Both the position numbers and the translations under genes were made by a program. DNA of 64,000 nt from NCBI GenBank assembly GCA_032871835.1, contig CM065298.1:109495476-109559475 (forward strand), read 5' to 3'. This document shows positions 23,684 to 36,441 of the stretch, one piece after another. This DNA comes from Dipteronia dyeriana. Taxonomy: Eukaryota > Streptophyta > Magnoliopsida > Sapindales > Sapindaceae. Position 1 is the stretch's first letter. Each line of letters opens with the position of its first letter. Under the pieces are notes generated by a model. The model saw only the letters and a list, made by a program, of their open reading frames with translations. It had not been told where the DNA came from and searched no databases.

Positions 23684-26281
23684 TCATGGAGACAAATTTG
23701 GTTGATTGTCAACGATATCAGCTGGAGGGATGAAATAATCCATGGAAAGTCCAGGCACATTGAACACAACATCATCAATGCTCCAAATCTCCTCCATTCT
23801 AGTCCTACTATGCTGCATTGACACTTCCCCGAATCGGAAAACGGTGGCGATGGACCTGCCTTGGTGAGCAATCAACAAGCCATCGACATCCCTGTAGTCG
23901 CCAATGCTACTTCCTATGGTGGTCTCCCAGTAGACAGTGTCGACACTATTGTTCTCTGGGGTGTGTAGTACTCTGGTGAGATGTGAGTCCTCTAAGTATA
24001 TCAACAATCCACTCTTTTGGCAAAAGTAGCCGTACAATACGTGCCTGATCACCTCCGCTGGACCCTCACTTCTTTCCATCACAGCTGCACGATCTGCTGC
24101 TACTTTTAGAACAAAGCATTCATCATCTCCTATTCGTTTCTCTCCCAAGCATTGTGCTTTAGCAAATAAGCTCGCTGTGCTCTTTGGATCTAAACCCTGT
24201 AATATTTATGTACGTACGTCCGCGTTTTATTAAAATATGTATAAATAAATACAAATTACTCGAATCCATTTACATAATTTATTAATTCAATAAAAAAGAA
24301 AAGAAGGGTATGCTTCAAATTAACTCCAAGTTGGGATCAAATCAATCTGGTGAGGTTTTATTTTTCTTTGAAGTTATAAATATATTGAGTACAGAGAAGA
24401 AGAAATCAAAGTTTGGTTTGGTAGGGGAAGAAGTAAAGAAAAAAAAAACAAAAATAAAGGAGAAAAGTGAGGAAAAGCAGGGGCAATAATGCAATAAATC
24501 GAGAAACTATGCACTAAAGTGCTAAAAAAAGAAAAAGCAAAGCATAATAAGTTGGCAATCCCAAGAAAAATAGATAGATGAAATGTTTTTGTATGATTGT
24601 GTGAAGATGATGAGAGATATGATGTCACAAAAGAAGATCACGTGCCAAACCTTAACTCAGTGAGTCAGTGAGTTGTTCGAAGAAAAAAAAGAAAAAAGAG
24701 AAGTGCATGGTGTCTGGTAAAGGTTGGGACAGTTTCTCCATCATTGTCAGCTTCCAAGTTGTATTATTTCAATTTTTCTTGGGATTGTGATGTGGCTTTA
24801 TTTGTAGATTTTCTTTTTTCTTTTTCTATCTTTGTTTGGCACCCAACATATTTGAATACTTGGTTCGGGCTTTGCTTCTTTATTGAGATTACACAAATTA
24901 CTCCTTTACTTTTGTATCTAACTTTAATTTGGCAACCCCAATAAAAAGTAAAAAAAATTGAATACACATGTTGAGGAAAATAACATCAACTATATCAATA
25001 TGTATGTATTGGCTTATCCTGTTAACTATATAGAGTTGTAAAAATTAAACCACATAAATCTAGATGGACCAGTTGATTAAATCTTGTAAGGGGTGTGTGT
25101 ATACTTAAAGCATACATGGAAGGGTCTATTTTTATTTATTTTTTGAAATTAGACACCAAATAATTTAATAGTAGATGACCAAAACTCAGTAAAATCAATT
25201 GCTATTCGAACTCTTATAACATGAGTGAATGAAAAGTGTAAGATTATACTATGTTAAGAGCCCTACATGTGCATGTGTATATTTTATTGAATAACTAATT
25301 TTTTTAATAACTTTAAACAAAAACAATAAATATACTAACATTAATTAATATTTGAAGGAGAGGAGTTATAAGGGTTTTGATTAAAAAAAAAGAAAGAATA
25401 AATGGTTGAATTGATTGATATTGATAGGGTACCTGGATTATGCGACGTAGAGGGCGTTGGGGGCCTTTAGCAGCATGAGTACCAAGCCATGGTGTGTGTC
25501 GCCAAACGGTTTTGCCGTCGCTTCCAGCAACGACCTTGTTGCCGCCGACGACAAGTTCTAGAGACCACATTCCTGGCAACATTTGCCAGAGGACAAAACA
25601 CCCACTTTCACCACTTCTTGTCCCCAAGCTCTTGACGTTCTTTCCGGATGAAATCTCTGTCTCACAACATACCATCTTCACCATTCCCGTCGCGTACATG
25701 TTCTTTGCACTTTTTTGCTGCTTTAAGCACCCCGTCGCTGCCAAATACTGTTGTATGATATAATGTGCACTCGAAGTTTCCTAAACGTAAATAATCGTAC
25801 AAGTTAAGTAATTATATCCCTCCGTTAAACTCAAAAGCTTAAAGTGAAGTACGGACAGCACTGATAAGTAATAATAAATGCGAATTAAAAAACTTACGAT
25901 GGGAATGTCTTTGATGTGAATGCGATCATGAATTTGATCGTTAACTAGAGGAATGGGAGCCAAGGGACAACCTAAAACACCAAGCAAGAGCCTCAAATCT
26001 TGTCTCTTAGAAGGAATGTTGTTGTTAGTAGAATATAAGGATGATGATGTTGATGATGATGATGAGATGGAAATGTTGTTGTTGGTTGATGAAGAGATTC
26101 CTTTTTGGATTCGAAACCATTCTCGAATGAGTTCCCAAGAGCTCTCTTTCTTGGTTCCTTCTTCTTGCATATCAGGATCAGGACCTTCCATTAATGGGGT
26201 TAGGGTTTGTTGTGTGCACCATCTCTGCTGCTTCCTTGACCGAGTAGCTGATCTTGAACCCATGTTAATTATTACGGTCAT
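23684..26281 (-). CDS. DUF620-family protein (three exons)
   Basis: Three minus-strand exons join in phase 0: 26263-25898, 25780-25433 and 24196-23684, giving 408 residues from the ATG at 26263. An in-frame ATG at 26281 would add six residues; I prefer 26263 because MGSRS is the better start, but this is not proven. Splice sites are consensus: GTAAGTT at 25897, TTTAG before 25780, GTACCC at 25432 and TTACAG before 24196. The protein shows the plant DUF620 order: SWELIREWFRIQKG, a Ser-rich linker, DLRLLLGVLGCPLAPIP, ETSSAHYIIQQYLAATG, SGCFVLWQMLPGMWSLELVV, VWRHTPWLGTHAAKGPQRPL, SEGPAEVIRHVLYGYFCQKS, VYWETTIGSS and VFNVPGLSMDYFIPPADI. No stop or frameshift was seen, so it is likely functional. 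The family is plant-restricted and its biochemical role is unknown; no membrane segment or signal peptide is evident. The 1.2-kb second intron has no recognised transposon. Confidence 0.93.
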
Positions 26282-26445
26282 GCACAGCTATATGGAATAA
26301 TTGTGAGATAAAAGAAGAAGAAGAAGAAGAAGAAGAAGAGTGAGTTATAGCCTTATCGGTGATCAAGCTATGAGAGAGAGAGACAAAGGAGACAGGTGAT
26401 GTGTCCAACGGCAGAGAGATCGATGCTGTAATATATAATACAGAC
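26264..26445 (-). promoter_or_regulatory. Presumed promoter and leader of the DUF620 gene
   Basis: On the minus strand a TATA-like run (TATTATATAT, 26431-26440) lies about 170 bp before the ATG. The probable leader carries CT-rich tracts at 26370-26390 and a (CTT)n microsatellite of about nine units at 26311-26339. CT-rich leaders are frequent in plant genes. The start site is inferred, not seen. Confidence 0.45.
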
Positions 26446-27565
<1,120 letters not shown>

Positions 27566-27832
27566 GGAGTATTTTAAAACTAACCATAAAATTAGTTGAT
27601 TTATTGTTTTTATCAAAGATTAACATTTTTATTGTTTCTACCAAAATATTTACTATTTGGACAAAATTACCCTTCTTAATATTATAAAAAAATCTCAATT
27701 TTTTCTTCTTCTTCATGGATAAAAAGCAACTTTTTCTTTTTTTTCTTCTTCTTGATTCCAGATCTCTAGCATTCTTCTACTTCTTTTTTAATTGTGTTAG
27801 ATTTGATGTGTTTAATTTGATATTTGCCCAGA

Positions 27833-29286
27833 TGACAGGACCCACCCCGACTCCTCTATTGAGTACGAGGGAGACCCTGTGGGCTACCCCGACTCCTCTC
27901 TTGAGTACGAGGGAAACCCTATGGGCTCTACATTTACTAGCATGATAAAAGGACTTTCGACTGAAATTTCCATGGGAAATACTTGCTATTAAACAAATAA
28001 AATGTAAGGAGAGTGCAAAATGTACATAATTGCAATTTATTTTCATATATTTCCGTTCTTACAAAAAGTGTCAAAATTGACCGATCGGACCAAAAACCGA
28101 CCACTATAAAAACCAGTCCATCCCCGAGTGGGAAACTGAACAGGCCGAGTAAGAAATCCGAGTAGGCCGAGTAGACCAAATAGGCAATGTGGGTCGAGTA
28201 GGTCAAGTGGGCAGAGTAGAAATCCGACAATGTTCTGACCATGCCTACCGTCCCGACCATGCCGACCTCATATTTCTAAATATGTACAAAAAAATTAAAA
28301 TGCATGACTTTTATGCTTCATGATGTCATCGAGTGGCCCACCTCAAAACTTATGAGTCCGCACAATCGAGCAGCTACCTGAATAAAATTTTAAGAGTGAA
28401 AGGATGAGCGCTAACGCTCAGTGAGTGAATGAAAACCTTTAAAAACACTTTTCTAGATCACTTTATAATAAGCATTCAGCAATACATGGTATAAAATAAT
28501 ATATCTACTTTCATACTTAATAAACCGAATACTGAATGCATCACTTTTCTGAACAAGAGTAATATACTTTATAAAATCTTAATCTTCACCAAATTCGTAC
28601 AAGGGATATCCTCCATACGTAAGCCGAAATACATTCGGGTAAACGCAGAGTCATGAATAACTTCTGGTCAATACTCGGGCAGAGCGACTCTCTGGTCAAT
28701 ACTCGGGCAGAGCGACTCTCTGGTCATACAAGTGCAGAGCGACTCAATTACTCTTTCTCTGGTCATGCACTTGCAGAGCGACTCATGACATACACATGTG
28801 TAGAACGGCCCCAAAAGCCAACCATAATCATAACTGGGGAAGGTATATACATGGTGCTTTTATAGAAATCATAATCTCTTCTTGATAATTCATAAAAATA
28901 ATATACTGATTCTGAATGTTAATATAAGCATAAAATATATACTTTCGGTTCTCTGTATACTCACCATCAATCATAAAAAGCAATAAAAAGCTTAAAATGA
29001 TTTGCAACAATTAAAGCATAAAACTGTAAACTTGAGTTAAAAACAAAACTGAAACTTAATTCACTCACAGCTTAGACGTCAAGCTTATCTCAGAATGAGT
29101 ATGCTATGTTCCATTCGTCTTCTTTCCCTAACAATCACAAGATCCAATTAAAAACTGGATATCAAAGAAGAATCAACTGAAATCTGTAATCACGAGAGCT
29201 TCACTGACTTTTCTCTTTTCTTCTCTTTTCTTCTCTTTCCTTTCTTCCGCTTGATTCTACTGCTTTCTAGCTCTCACAACATTTAT

Positions 29287-29330
<44 letters not shown>

Positions 29331-29498
29331 TTATGGAAGGACACAGCTGAAGTTATGAGCTAATTAACCAAGCTCACAGCTGCCTGTCAGCCATGCATTT
29401 CACTTGGCTTACTCACCTGATGCCTTTTCTGCTTTACGCTTATCCCATTTTTTTTAAATGGGCCTTTCAATTGGGCCTAAAAGACGTTGGGTGTTACA
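27833..29498 (-). mobile_element. Solo LTR of a gypsy element (1666 bp), duplication CCAGA
   Basis: The segment starts TGACAGGACCC and ends GGGTGTTACA, flanked by CCAGA at 27828-27832 and 29499-29503. On the minus strand it begins TGTAACACCC, the form seen in chromovirus (Tekay/Del-like) LTRs. No coding region lies inside, so only one LTR is left. It contains a 42-bp direct repeat (27845-27928), 28-bp tandem units (28664-28790) and an AT run (29291-29329). Assignment to Tekay rests on the terminal motif only. Confidence 0.85.
28664..28790 (+). repeat. 28-bp tandem repeat inside the solo LTR
   Basis: CTGGTCA begins units at 28664, 28692, 28720 and, after an 11-bp insertion, 28759, each followed by a variant of GCAGAGCGACTC. 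Upstream, 28140-28215 holds diverged iterations of GGCCGAGTAG. Repeat growth within an LTR can include promoter sequences, but none is shown here. Confidence 0.8.
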
Positions 29499-29503
29499 CC
29501 AGA

Positions 29504-29770
29504 TGTGTTTAATTGATTTTTCATAGTGTGTTTAATTGATTTATCCTTATGTGTTTAATTAGTCTACCATAGTGTGTTTAAATGAGTTACCCTTATGTGT
29601 TTAATTGAAATGTCCTGATGTGTTTAATCGGGTTGTCGTGGTGTGTTTAATTGATTTACATTTGGTGTGTTTAATTGATTTACATTTGGTGTGTTTATTT
29701 AGTATGTCTTTATGTGTTTAATTGCTCTATCCTGGTGTGTTTAAACGGTGGTCTGATGTGTTTAAAGAAA
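29504..29770 (+). repeat. Minisatellite around TGTGTTTAATTGATT, about 11 units
   Basis: TGTGTTTAA (or a one-base variant) recurs every 22-27 bp, separated by variable pieces such as TTATCCTTA or TTACATTTGG. One unit also lies just left of the solo LTR (27805-27818), so the LTR inserted at the edge of the array. The array is the core of the inverted-repeat element. Confidence 0.85.
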
Positions 29771-30594
29771 TCTGGAAAAATTTCTAGATTTGGAAATTTT
29801 CCAGATTTCCTCGTACAAAAAAAAAAACTTTGAAACAATAAATGTTAATTCTTTAGCAAGGATCTTCTGTTTCAATAGAACAAAATCTATTTTTAAAAAA
29901 AAAACAAACTGGAAAAATAATAAACATAATATGGAAAAAAATTAAAATAAAAAAACCTAGAATTTTTCTTTAACAAAATCAATTTTAGAAAAAAGTAACA
30001 AACATAATCTGAAAATTTTGCAAAATAAAAAAAACATAGAATTTTTCTTGAAATAAAATAAAATCTAGAAAAAAAAAACATAATCTGGAAATTTTTCAAA
30101 ATCCAAAAAATCTGAATTTTTTTAAAATTTGGAAAAAAATTTAAACAAAGCGAAATCTGATTTTTTTTTTTTTTTAAAAAAACAATACCCAACTTTAAAC
30201 ACAACCACAACCATGAACCACCCTTAAAATCAACAACCAACACTCAATTTTGAATTGGGTCTTCACAACTCATATCTGTAAACCAAAGGAGAGAGAAGAG
30301 AAACAAAAAAAATGTTTGTATTAAAGAGAGAGAGGCATGAGGGAGGAGATCTGGAGAGGAGAACTGGTTGCAAAAAAAAAAAAAGTGGTGAAAAGAAAGA
30401 GAGAAAAATAAGAGATTGAAGAGAGAAAGAAGGAGGAGAGAGAATGAAAAAATGATTATAAGTTCAGAAATAATGAGGAGCATTTAGGTTTTCACAGCCA
30501 ATTAATGGGTAAAAACAATAAAAATACTAATATTGTGTAAAAACAATAAATCTCTTTATTTTTTGACTAAAAATGTGTATTTCCTCTATATAAA

Positions 30595-32395
30595 TACACC
30601 CCAAATTGATTTAATTGTTTACTCAAAATAGATTTGTTTTAACACATGCTACAATGTGTAGCTAATCCATCAGTGTCATTTGGTTGATATGACTAGTTAA
30701 TAAGTGTATAGTATGTACCCTCTTGATTGTTATACACTTCAACATTTTTTTTATATCAACCTACATTATAGTGATTCCAATCCGGAATATATTTGGATAC
30801 AGTGAACTATCCATGCCTGGACTGTGGTTATTTACTTCTACATTATTAGGATAATTTCTTTTGCTTTTGGCCTAGCTTCAAATTGTTTTATTATTATGAT
30901 TATTAATTAAGTTCCATTTATGATGTTATTCTCACTATTTATGACATTAACTACACACCTTTTCCTTTTTGGGTGGTCAAAAAAGAGTTTGTACATGCAT
31001 TTTAGCACCTGCATATATGGGCCACTAGATTGCTTATAACTTATAAAGCTAATTAGCTACACCATCTCCATCATATGAGTAGGATAGTCATTTAAAAAAA
31101 AACCTGTAATTATTTTTATCTATATAGAATTATAAGAGCGGTTGTTAATGGTGTTTTGATATATACAGTTATACAATTAAGTTGATGTGATCATGATAAA
31201 TGGGCTTGTACAACACAACCTTTTGAATCTCTCAAGCATTAATCACGACCAGGTAGTAGTTTCTATCATTCATCACATCAAATTGTCACCTTCTTGTTCT
31301 TGATTTAATTTAGATGGATTTCCTTTAAACTTAATTATTGATCAATTTTAATATTTTTTTTGTTCCTTCCAACATGAACGTACTAGTATCGCAATAGCTT
31401 GGACTTACTATTTACTTACTATTTACATTCGTATATATTATATATAGATCGAGAAAGTATAAGTAAACACTGTAATTATAAATTAATCAGGAACTCATGG
31501 GGGTGTTTAGTAAGCTATTGAAGTTTTTTATGGTGGCACCGGCACCAACCACCAAATGATGAAGAAGAATAGAAGATGAGCTCTGCTGGCATACCTTTTT
31601 TTTTTTTTTTTGAAAGAGTTGGCAGACTCTTTTTGAGTTTCAAAGGATAGAGTATGTAATTAGGCTTTTTATAACAAAATATAGATTGGCCTCCATGGGC
31701 TTTTTTTGGGCTGGTTGCTATGATAGATCCGCTGATGTGAGCAATCCAAACCCAATAGGCCCGAATTATAATATCTTGATTTGGCACCTCTAAATAGAAG
31801 TCAAAGTTAGCAAAAGATAGGTCCGTATTTGAATCTCGATTTTGGATTTGTATCCTCCTGATCTTTTTAATGTATTTTAAGATAATACTTTACATCTAGA
31901 GATAATAAAAATGAAAAAAAAATAAAATTAGCCATTGATTATAAACATCTTATTTATTTTGGTGAGGATAAAAATCAGATAGGTAGATGTTTTAAATTCC
32001 TCAACTTTAGAGATTTTGTTTGAACCATAGCACAATCATTTAGATGTAATGTCCCGATTCAAGTCAACATACTGTGAGTAGTATATATATATTATATAAT
32101 TTTTTTTACATAAGTACACACCGATGGAATTATATAAGAACATTGAATGTCAACCACTCATTTTACATACTTTGATTTTACATGTATTTATGCACTCATC
32201 AAAACTCTTTTATAAATTGGTGGCTCATATTCAATGTCGTTATATAATTCTATCGGTGTATATCGATAAGAAAATTACTGACATATATATATATAATAAA
32301 GAAAGATATCTTCAAATATTCATGAACTAGTTCCCACGTCTCACTCTCACAACGCGACCTATTACAAGCAATATATATACTTCACTTAGTGGTGA
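30595..32395. other. Gene-free interval upstream of the OCT pseudogene
   Basis: AT-rich sequence with scattered TA runs and a poly-T at 31600. No protein-like frame on either strand. The last few hundred bases would have been the promoter of the OCT pseudogene; TATATATA at 32372-32379 lies about 50 bp before its ATG. Confidence 0.5.
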
Positions 32396-32429
32396 TGGTG
32401 ATCCAAAAACAAAGAGTGAATTCAATCAA

Positions 32430-32736
32430 ATGGCAGTTAATTCACTACCACTCCTATCTCAATCTAACTACAATCAACGTCAAGAAACTTACAATCAAGA
32501 TGATAAAGACAGCAATAATGTCGTTACAAAATCCTTGGACGACATGATCGAACAAAGCATTGGATGTTTCGGGTGGGCACAGTTCGTGCAAACGATTCTT
32601 GTGGCACTAGCTTCCGTTTTTGATTCACAACAATTGTTTATCAATGTCTACACCGATAGTCACCCAACATGGCACTGCACTAGCAATGGCAACACAACAT
32701 GCAACGCGACCGTGTCTAACATTTGTGAACTCTCTT
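32430..32736 (+). pseudogene. Organic cation/carnitine transporter pseudogene, 5' fragment
   Basis: The ATG-initiated frame matches the N-terminus of the intact OCT at 53447: SLDDMIEQSIGCFGWAQFVQ aligns with SMDELIEQTIGKFGWAQVVQ, then ASVFDSQQLFINVYTD and SNICEL. It includes the first membrane helix and the start of the large extracellular loop. It ends where copia element A begins, at the position of residue 90 or so of the intact protein. The reading frame itself is undamaged, so inactivation probably came from the insertion. The 3' part is at 43236-43854; the middle is gone. Confidence 0.92.
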
Positions 32737-32739
32737 AAC

Positions 32740-33060
32740 AGACGTTTAGGTTGGTTGATTAGTTAAGAGAGTCAGTTAACTTTTGTTAGTAAGTCTGTCA
32801 ATAACTAATTGTGATGACATGACAATAGTTGTTAAGAAGATACAAGAATCTGAAAAGCATGAAATAGATGTGATCTCACATGTGTAATCTTATATATATA
32901 TATATATTCGTGTACTGTAAACAGAAAATACAGATTCAACATAATAACAAAAGCTTCAAGAAGACTTCATTAATGGAGCTCAAATATCCTGTGTTTCTTA
33001 TACTCTGTTCTCAGTCTCGGTTCAAGTCTTCATTGAGGACTTTCATGAAACACTTTTTAT
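32740..33060 (+). mobile_element. 5' LTR of copia element A (boundaries approximate)
   Basis: Non-coding sequence between the OCT fragment and a copia primer-binding site. Possible starts are TGTTAG at 32784 or nearer 32740; a likely end is the AAACA just before 33051. An inverted CTCTTAAC/GTTAAGAG pair occurs at 32732-32770. The partner LTR was lost in the deletion at the right side, so ends cannot be checked by comparison. Confidence 0.6.
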
Positions 33061-33067
33061 CGCTTTA

Positions 33068-33080
33068 TGGTATCAGAGCT
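33068..33080 (+). other. Primer-binding site of copia element A
   Basis: TGGTATCAGAGCT is complementary to the 3' end of initiator methionine tRNA, the usual primer of plant Ty1/copia elements. Confidence 0.9.
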
Positions 33081-33096
33081 GTAAAAGACTAACGTC

Positions 33097-34000
33097 ATGA
33101 CGAATCCTTCTCTATCGTGTTCTCCGATCTTTGATCAACGTTAAAATGCACATGAAGAAGCGGTCTCTCCTAGATCTCCATCAATGGAACAAAGTCAAGG
33201 CACTCAAGAAGTTGCAGAGGCTATGGAGTTCACAACATTGACCAAAAGCTTGAGCTATAATTTTCCAATCAAGCTTGGAAAAATGAATTACATTTACTGA
33301 AATGCTCATATATTGTCTGCAATTCAAGCTTTAGATCTTGAGGAATATATATACTTGTGGACTGAATCGACCTTCTAATGTGTATGTGAATATTGAAGTA
33401 ATGAATCAACGTGGTGAAAAAATAATTGAAAAGAAAATAAGGAATTTTCTATCTGGAAAAGATTAGACAAGTTACTTGTGAGCTAGATCTATTCAACTAT
33501 CTATGAAAATGTCATAGGTCAAGTCATATGTTGTCAATCTTCATTTGAGGTCTGGAATCGATTGGAGAGACTCTATTCTCAGCAGTCAATAGCCAAGACC
33601 GCACAACTCAAAAATCAGCTCCAAACAATTTAAAAAGGATCAGATTCTATTAGTGATTTCGTTCTAACAATTAAGAGTGTTGGAGATGCGTTGATGGCCG
33701 CAGGAGAGGAGGTTAGAGATCGTGATCTAGTGCTTACCTTAATCAATGATGTACGACATACCTTTGATTCAATTGTAGCTGTAATCTCCGCTCAACAAAG
33801 GTTCATGACACTTGAAGATGCTCAATTCTTATTGATGATGCATGAACAACGTTTGGAACACCTTGATTCACCACCTTAATTTGAGTCAGGACAAGTTGCA
33901 GCCAATTATGTATCAAACAACTCACATGACAAGAGAGTTGAAAGTTTTCAAAACAACAGAGGAAGTGTATATCATGGAAGAGGAAGGAATAATAGGTTAG
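33097..34000 (+). pseudogene. Copia element A gag, 5' part
   Basis: From an ATG at 33097 the frame is quickly broken by stops but recognisable: FPIKLGKMNYI, then AAGEEVRDRDLVLTLINDVR and VISAQQRFMTLEDAQFLLMM (33691-33879), typical of copia gag (UBN2-type). It runs into Arg/Asn-rich sequence before the zinc knuckle and is cut at 34000 by element B. The same protein stretches appear in the reversed copia at 48140, so A and that element are one family. Confidence 0.82.
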
Positions 34001-34366
34001 TGTTGGGTTGTGAAGCTTGAATCCTATTATATTTAGGATTGATTCTCTATTCTATTTAGGAGTGTTTTATTGTTTTATTTAGGAAAAGAATTCCTATTAG
34101 CTTTAGGCTAGACTTTATTATAAATACTCCTGTAATTATTATGTGTAGTGTGTGCTGCATAGAGAGAAGAAAAAAGAATATTGAGAGCCGTAATGAGAGA
34201 GATATTGCTTCGCTATTGTAAACACCGATTTCATAGTGGAAGTTGAGTGCAGGTGCGTTCCGTGGACGTAGGCTTACGCTGAACCATGTTAAATCTTGTG
34301 TTTTTTATTTTCTTTTTTCTTGTGTGTTTGATTGTGCATATTCCCTAAGCCGATACACCCACAACA
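34001..34366 (+). repeat. 5' LTR of copia element B
   Basis: 366-bp direct repeat of 39135-39500. A TATA-like TATAAATACTCC at 34131-34142 is the probable promoter. The start TGTTGGG and end CAACA are identical in both copies. Confidence 0.96.
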
Positions 34367-35007
34367 ACCGGTATCAGAGCCTAGGTTTTAAGGCTTAGGG
34401 CGTACTAAGGTAGGATCCAAGTTGATGATTCTCCAGCACAAGGTTCTAGGGGTCTGGATTAGCAACAGCGCCGCCGGAACAACCACCGCCGAAACAGAAG
34501 CCGCTGGAGCAGCCGCCACCGCCACAGAGAGTGAGTTGTTACCTCCTACACCATTAGGATCAGAAATGACCGGTCTACAAGTTCTCTTCTGGGCCGTCGT
34601 CGAAAGATCACCAAACAGTGGTCAAATCGGCCGACGAAAGTTGAAGAGGAGTGGTTTCGCCGCCAGTTTTTGTCGGCGAGTTAAGCAACACCACTACCAC
34701 CAAAAGAAGTGTATTATGACAATATTTAAGATTGTCTTCTGGGTTGTCGTCAACCGAGCACCGAAAAGACCTCAAATCGGTCGTCTAAGTGTTGAAGAAT
34801 CGAACGGTTATCATCAGATCTACGTCGATCCGTTACGAATCTGAGAAAACCGACAACACCAACAGACTCAACGTGGTGAAATCTTCCAGATCCGGTATTT
34901 TTTATTTTGAAACGGAAAGTTTTAGATTTCAACAGGATTCCGTCCCGGTTTGACTTTTTCCGTTGACCGGTTCAAATTGCTTGTCGTTCGTGGTTTGAGT
35001 GGGAACA

Positions 35008-36440
35008 ATGGGGTCTGAGAAGGATACATACAAGATAGAGAAATTTAATGGTATGAATTTCAGCTTCTGGAAGATGCAGATGGAAGATTATCTGTACTAG
35101 AAGGATCTGCATTGGCCGATAAAAGAGAGACCAAAGGATATGACCGATGAAGGTTGGGAAAAGAAACGGAAACCGAAGAATATGGATGATGATGATTTTG
35201 AACTCCTGGACCGAAAAACATTGGGAGCAAGTCGTCTCTGTTTGACCAAGCAGGTCACCTTCAAAGTAAAAGATCAACAGACAGCTAAAGATCTAATGGA
35301 TACCCTATCATACCAATACGAACAGCCTTCCGCAGTAAGGAAAGTTTATATTGTCAAGAAGTTATCAACTTTGAAGATGGTTGAGGGTCAGAACTTTAAA
35401 GATTTTTTGAATCAGTCAACGAAGTGAAGGACGGGGTTGTGTTCTTTGTCTATGGGTTTTGATGAGGAGTTCATGGCGGCGTTTCTACTCTCCCAAATGC
35501 CAGAAAGTTGAAAAACGACATGCCAGTCGATTGCCAACTCGTTCGGGAAAGAAAAATTAAATCTTCAGCAGGTTATGAATATGGTCATGACTGAAGAGAT
35601 CAGGATACGTGAAGAGGGATTAGGGGTGTCTACATCTTCAGCATTGAATTTGGAAAGTAGATAAGGTAGAAACAAGAATCGGAACAGAAATCAATCGAGT
35701 AGATCAAAGCCAAGAGGAAGATCCAAGTCCAGGAATCGCCAGGGCAACAATTCGGGTAATCAGCAGCGAAGTAAGAAAGACATTGAGTGCTGGAATTATG
35801 GCAAGATGGGTCACTACTCGAATGAGTATAGGTCCACCAAGAAGGACGATGATAAGAGCGGTGTGAATTGTATTTCAGAGGAGTCAGATGACTGCCTTAT
35901 CTGCTCATCGGAAAGTAAGACGGAATCTTGGGTGTTAGACTCAGGGGCGTCATTCCATGCCACCTCACACAAGGATTTGTTCGAGAACTACGTCTCCAGA
36001 AATTTAGGTAAGGTGTATCTTGGTGACGATCAAGCATGCGATATTATCGGGAAGGGAGATGTGAAGATTAGACTGAATGGGTCAGTTTGGAAACTCGACA
36101 ACGTGAGGCGCGTACCGGACTTGAGGAAGAACTTGATCTCCATAGGGCAGTTAGCGTCAGACGGTTATGTGACGACTTTCACGGGTGATAAGTGGAAGAT
36201 CTCGAAAGGAGTTATGACAGTCGCTCGAGGAACTAAGAATGGGTCTCTTTACACGACTACCGATGGGTATAGTTTAACCGTAGTAGTAGAGAGTAGAGAG
36301 GATCCGAATCTGTGGCACCAAAGGTTTGAGCACAAGAGTAGTCAAGGGCTGAAGTGTCTGCATTCGAGAGGTAAACTGCCAGGGTTGAAATCCGTTGAGA
36401 TTGATTTCTGTGAAAGTTGCATTCTTGGAAAGAAGAAGTG
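35008..36440 (+). pseudogene. Copia B gag, protease and pre-integrase
   Basis: The frame starts at ATG 35008 (MGSEKDTYKIEKFNGMNFSF) and is broken by a TAG at 35098, a TGA at 35425 and others before 35806. Gag is followed by a damaged zinc knuckle (CWNYGKMGHYSNEY, where two Cys positions are Tyr), the protease active site WVLDSGASFHAT near residue 45 of the 35806-36441 frame, and the pre-integrase region DPNLWHQRFEHKS...CESCILGKKK. The frame stops at 36439-36441. Confidence 0.92.
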
Positions 36441-36441
36441 A

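Noticed and set aside
24744..24967. Hydrophobic 66-codon frame suggesting a small membrane protein
   Set aside because: It lies in the second intron of the DUF620 gene, is AT-rich and has no supporting motif.
25313..25763. Opposite-strand frames over the DUF620 exons and the extended frame through intron sequence
   Set aside because: Consensus splice sites and family alignment fix the exon ends; the remainder is intron or shadow frame.
28660..28790. CRISPR-like array
   Set aside because: The units are contiguous 28-bp tandem repeats without unique spacers, inside a plant LTR.
30244..30483. 79-codon hydrophobic frame on the minus strand
   Set aside because: It is the translation of GA/CT-rich and poly-A/T low-complexity DNA inside the inverted-repeat element.
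34422..34844. 140-codon frame between the copia B LTR and gag
   Set aside because: It is the untranslated leader between primer-binding site and gag, with no similarity to a known protein and a different frame from gag.
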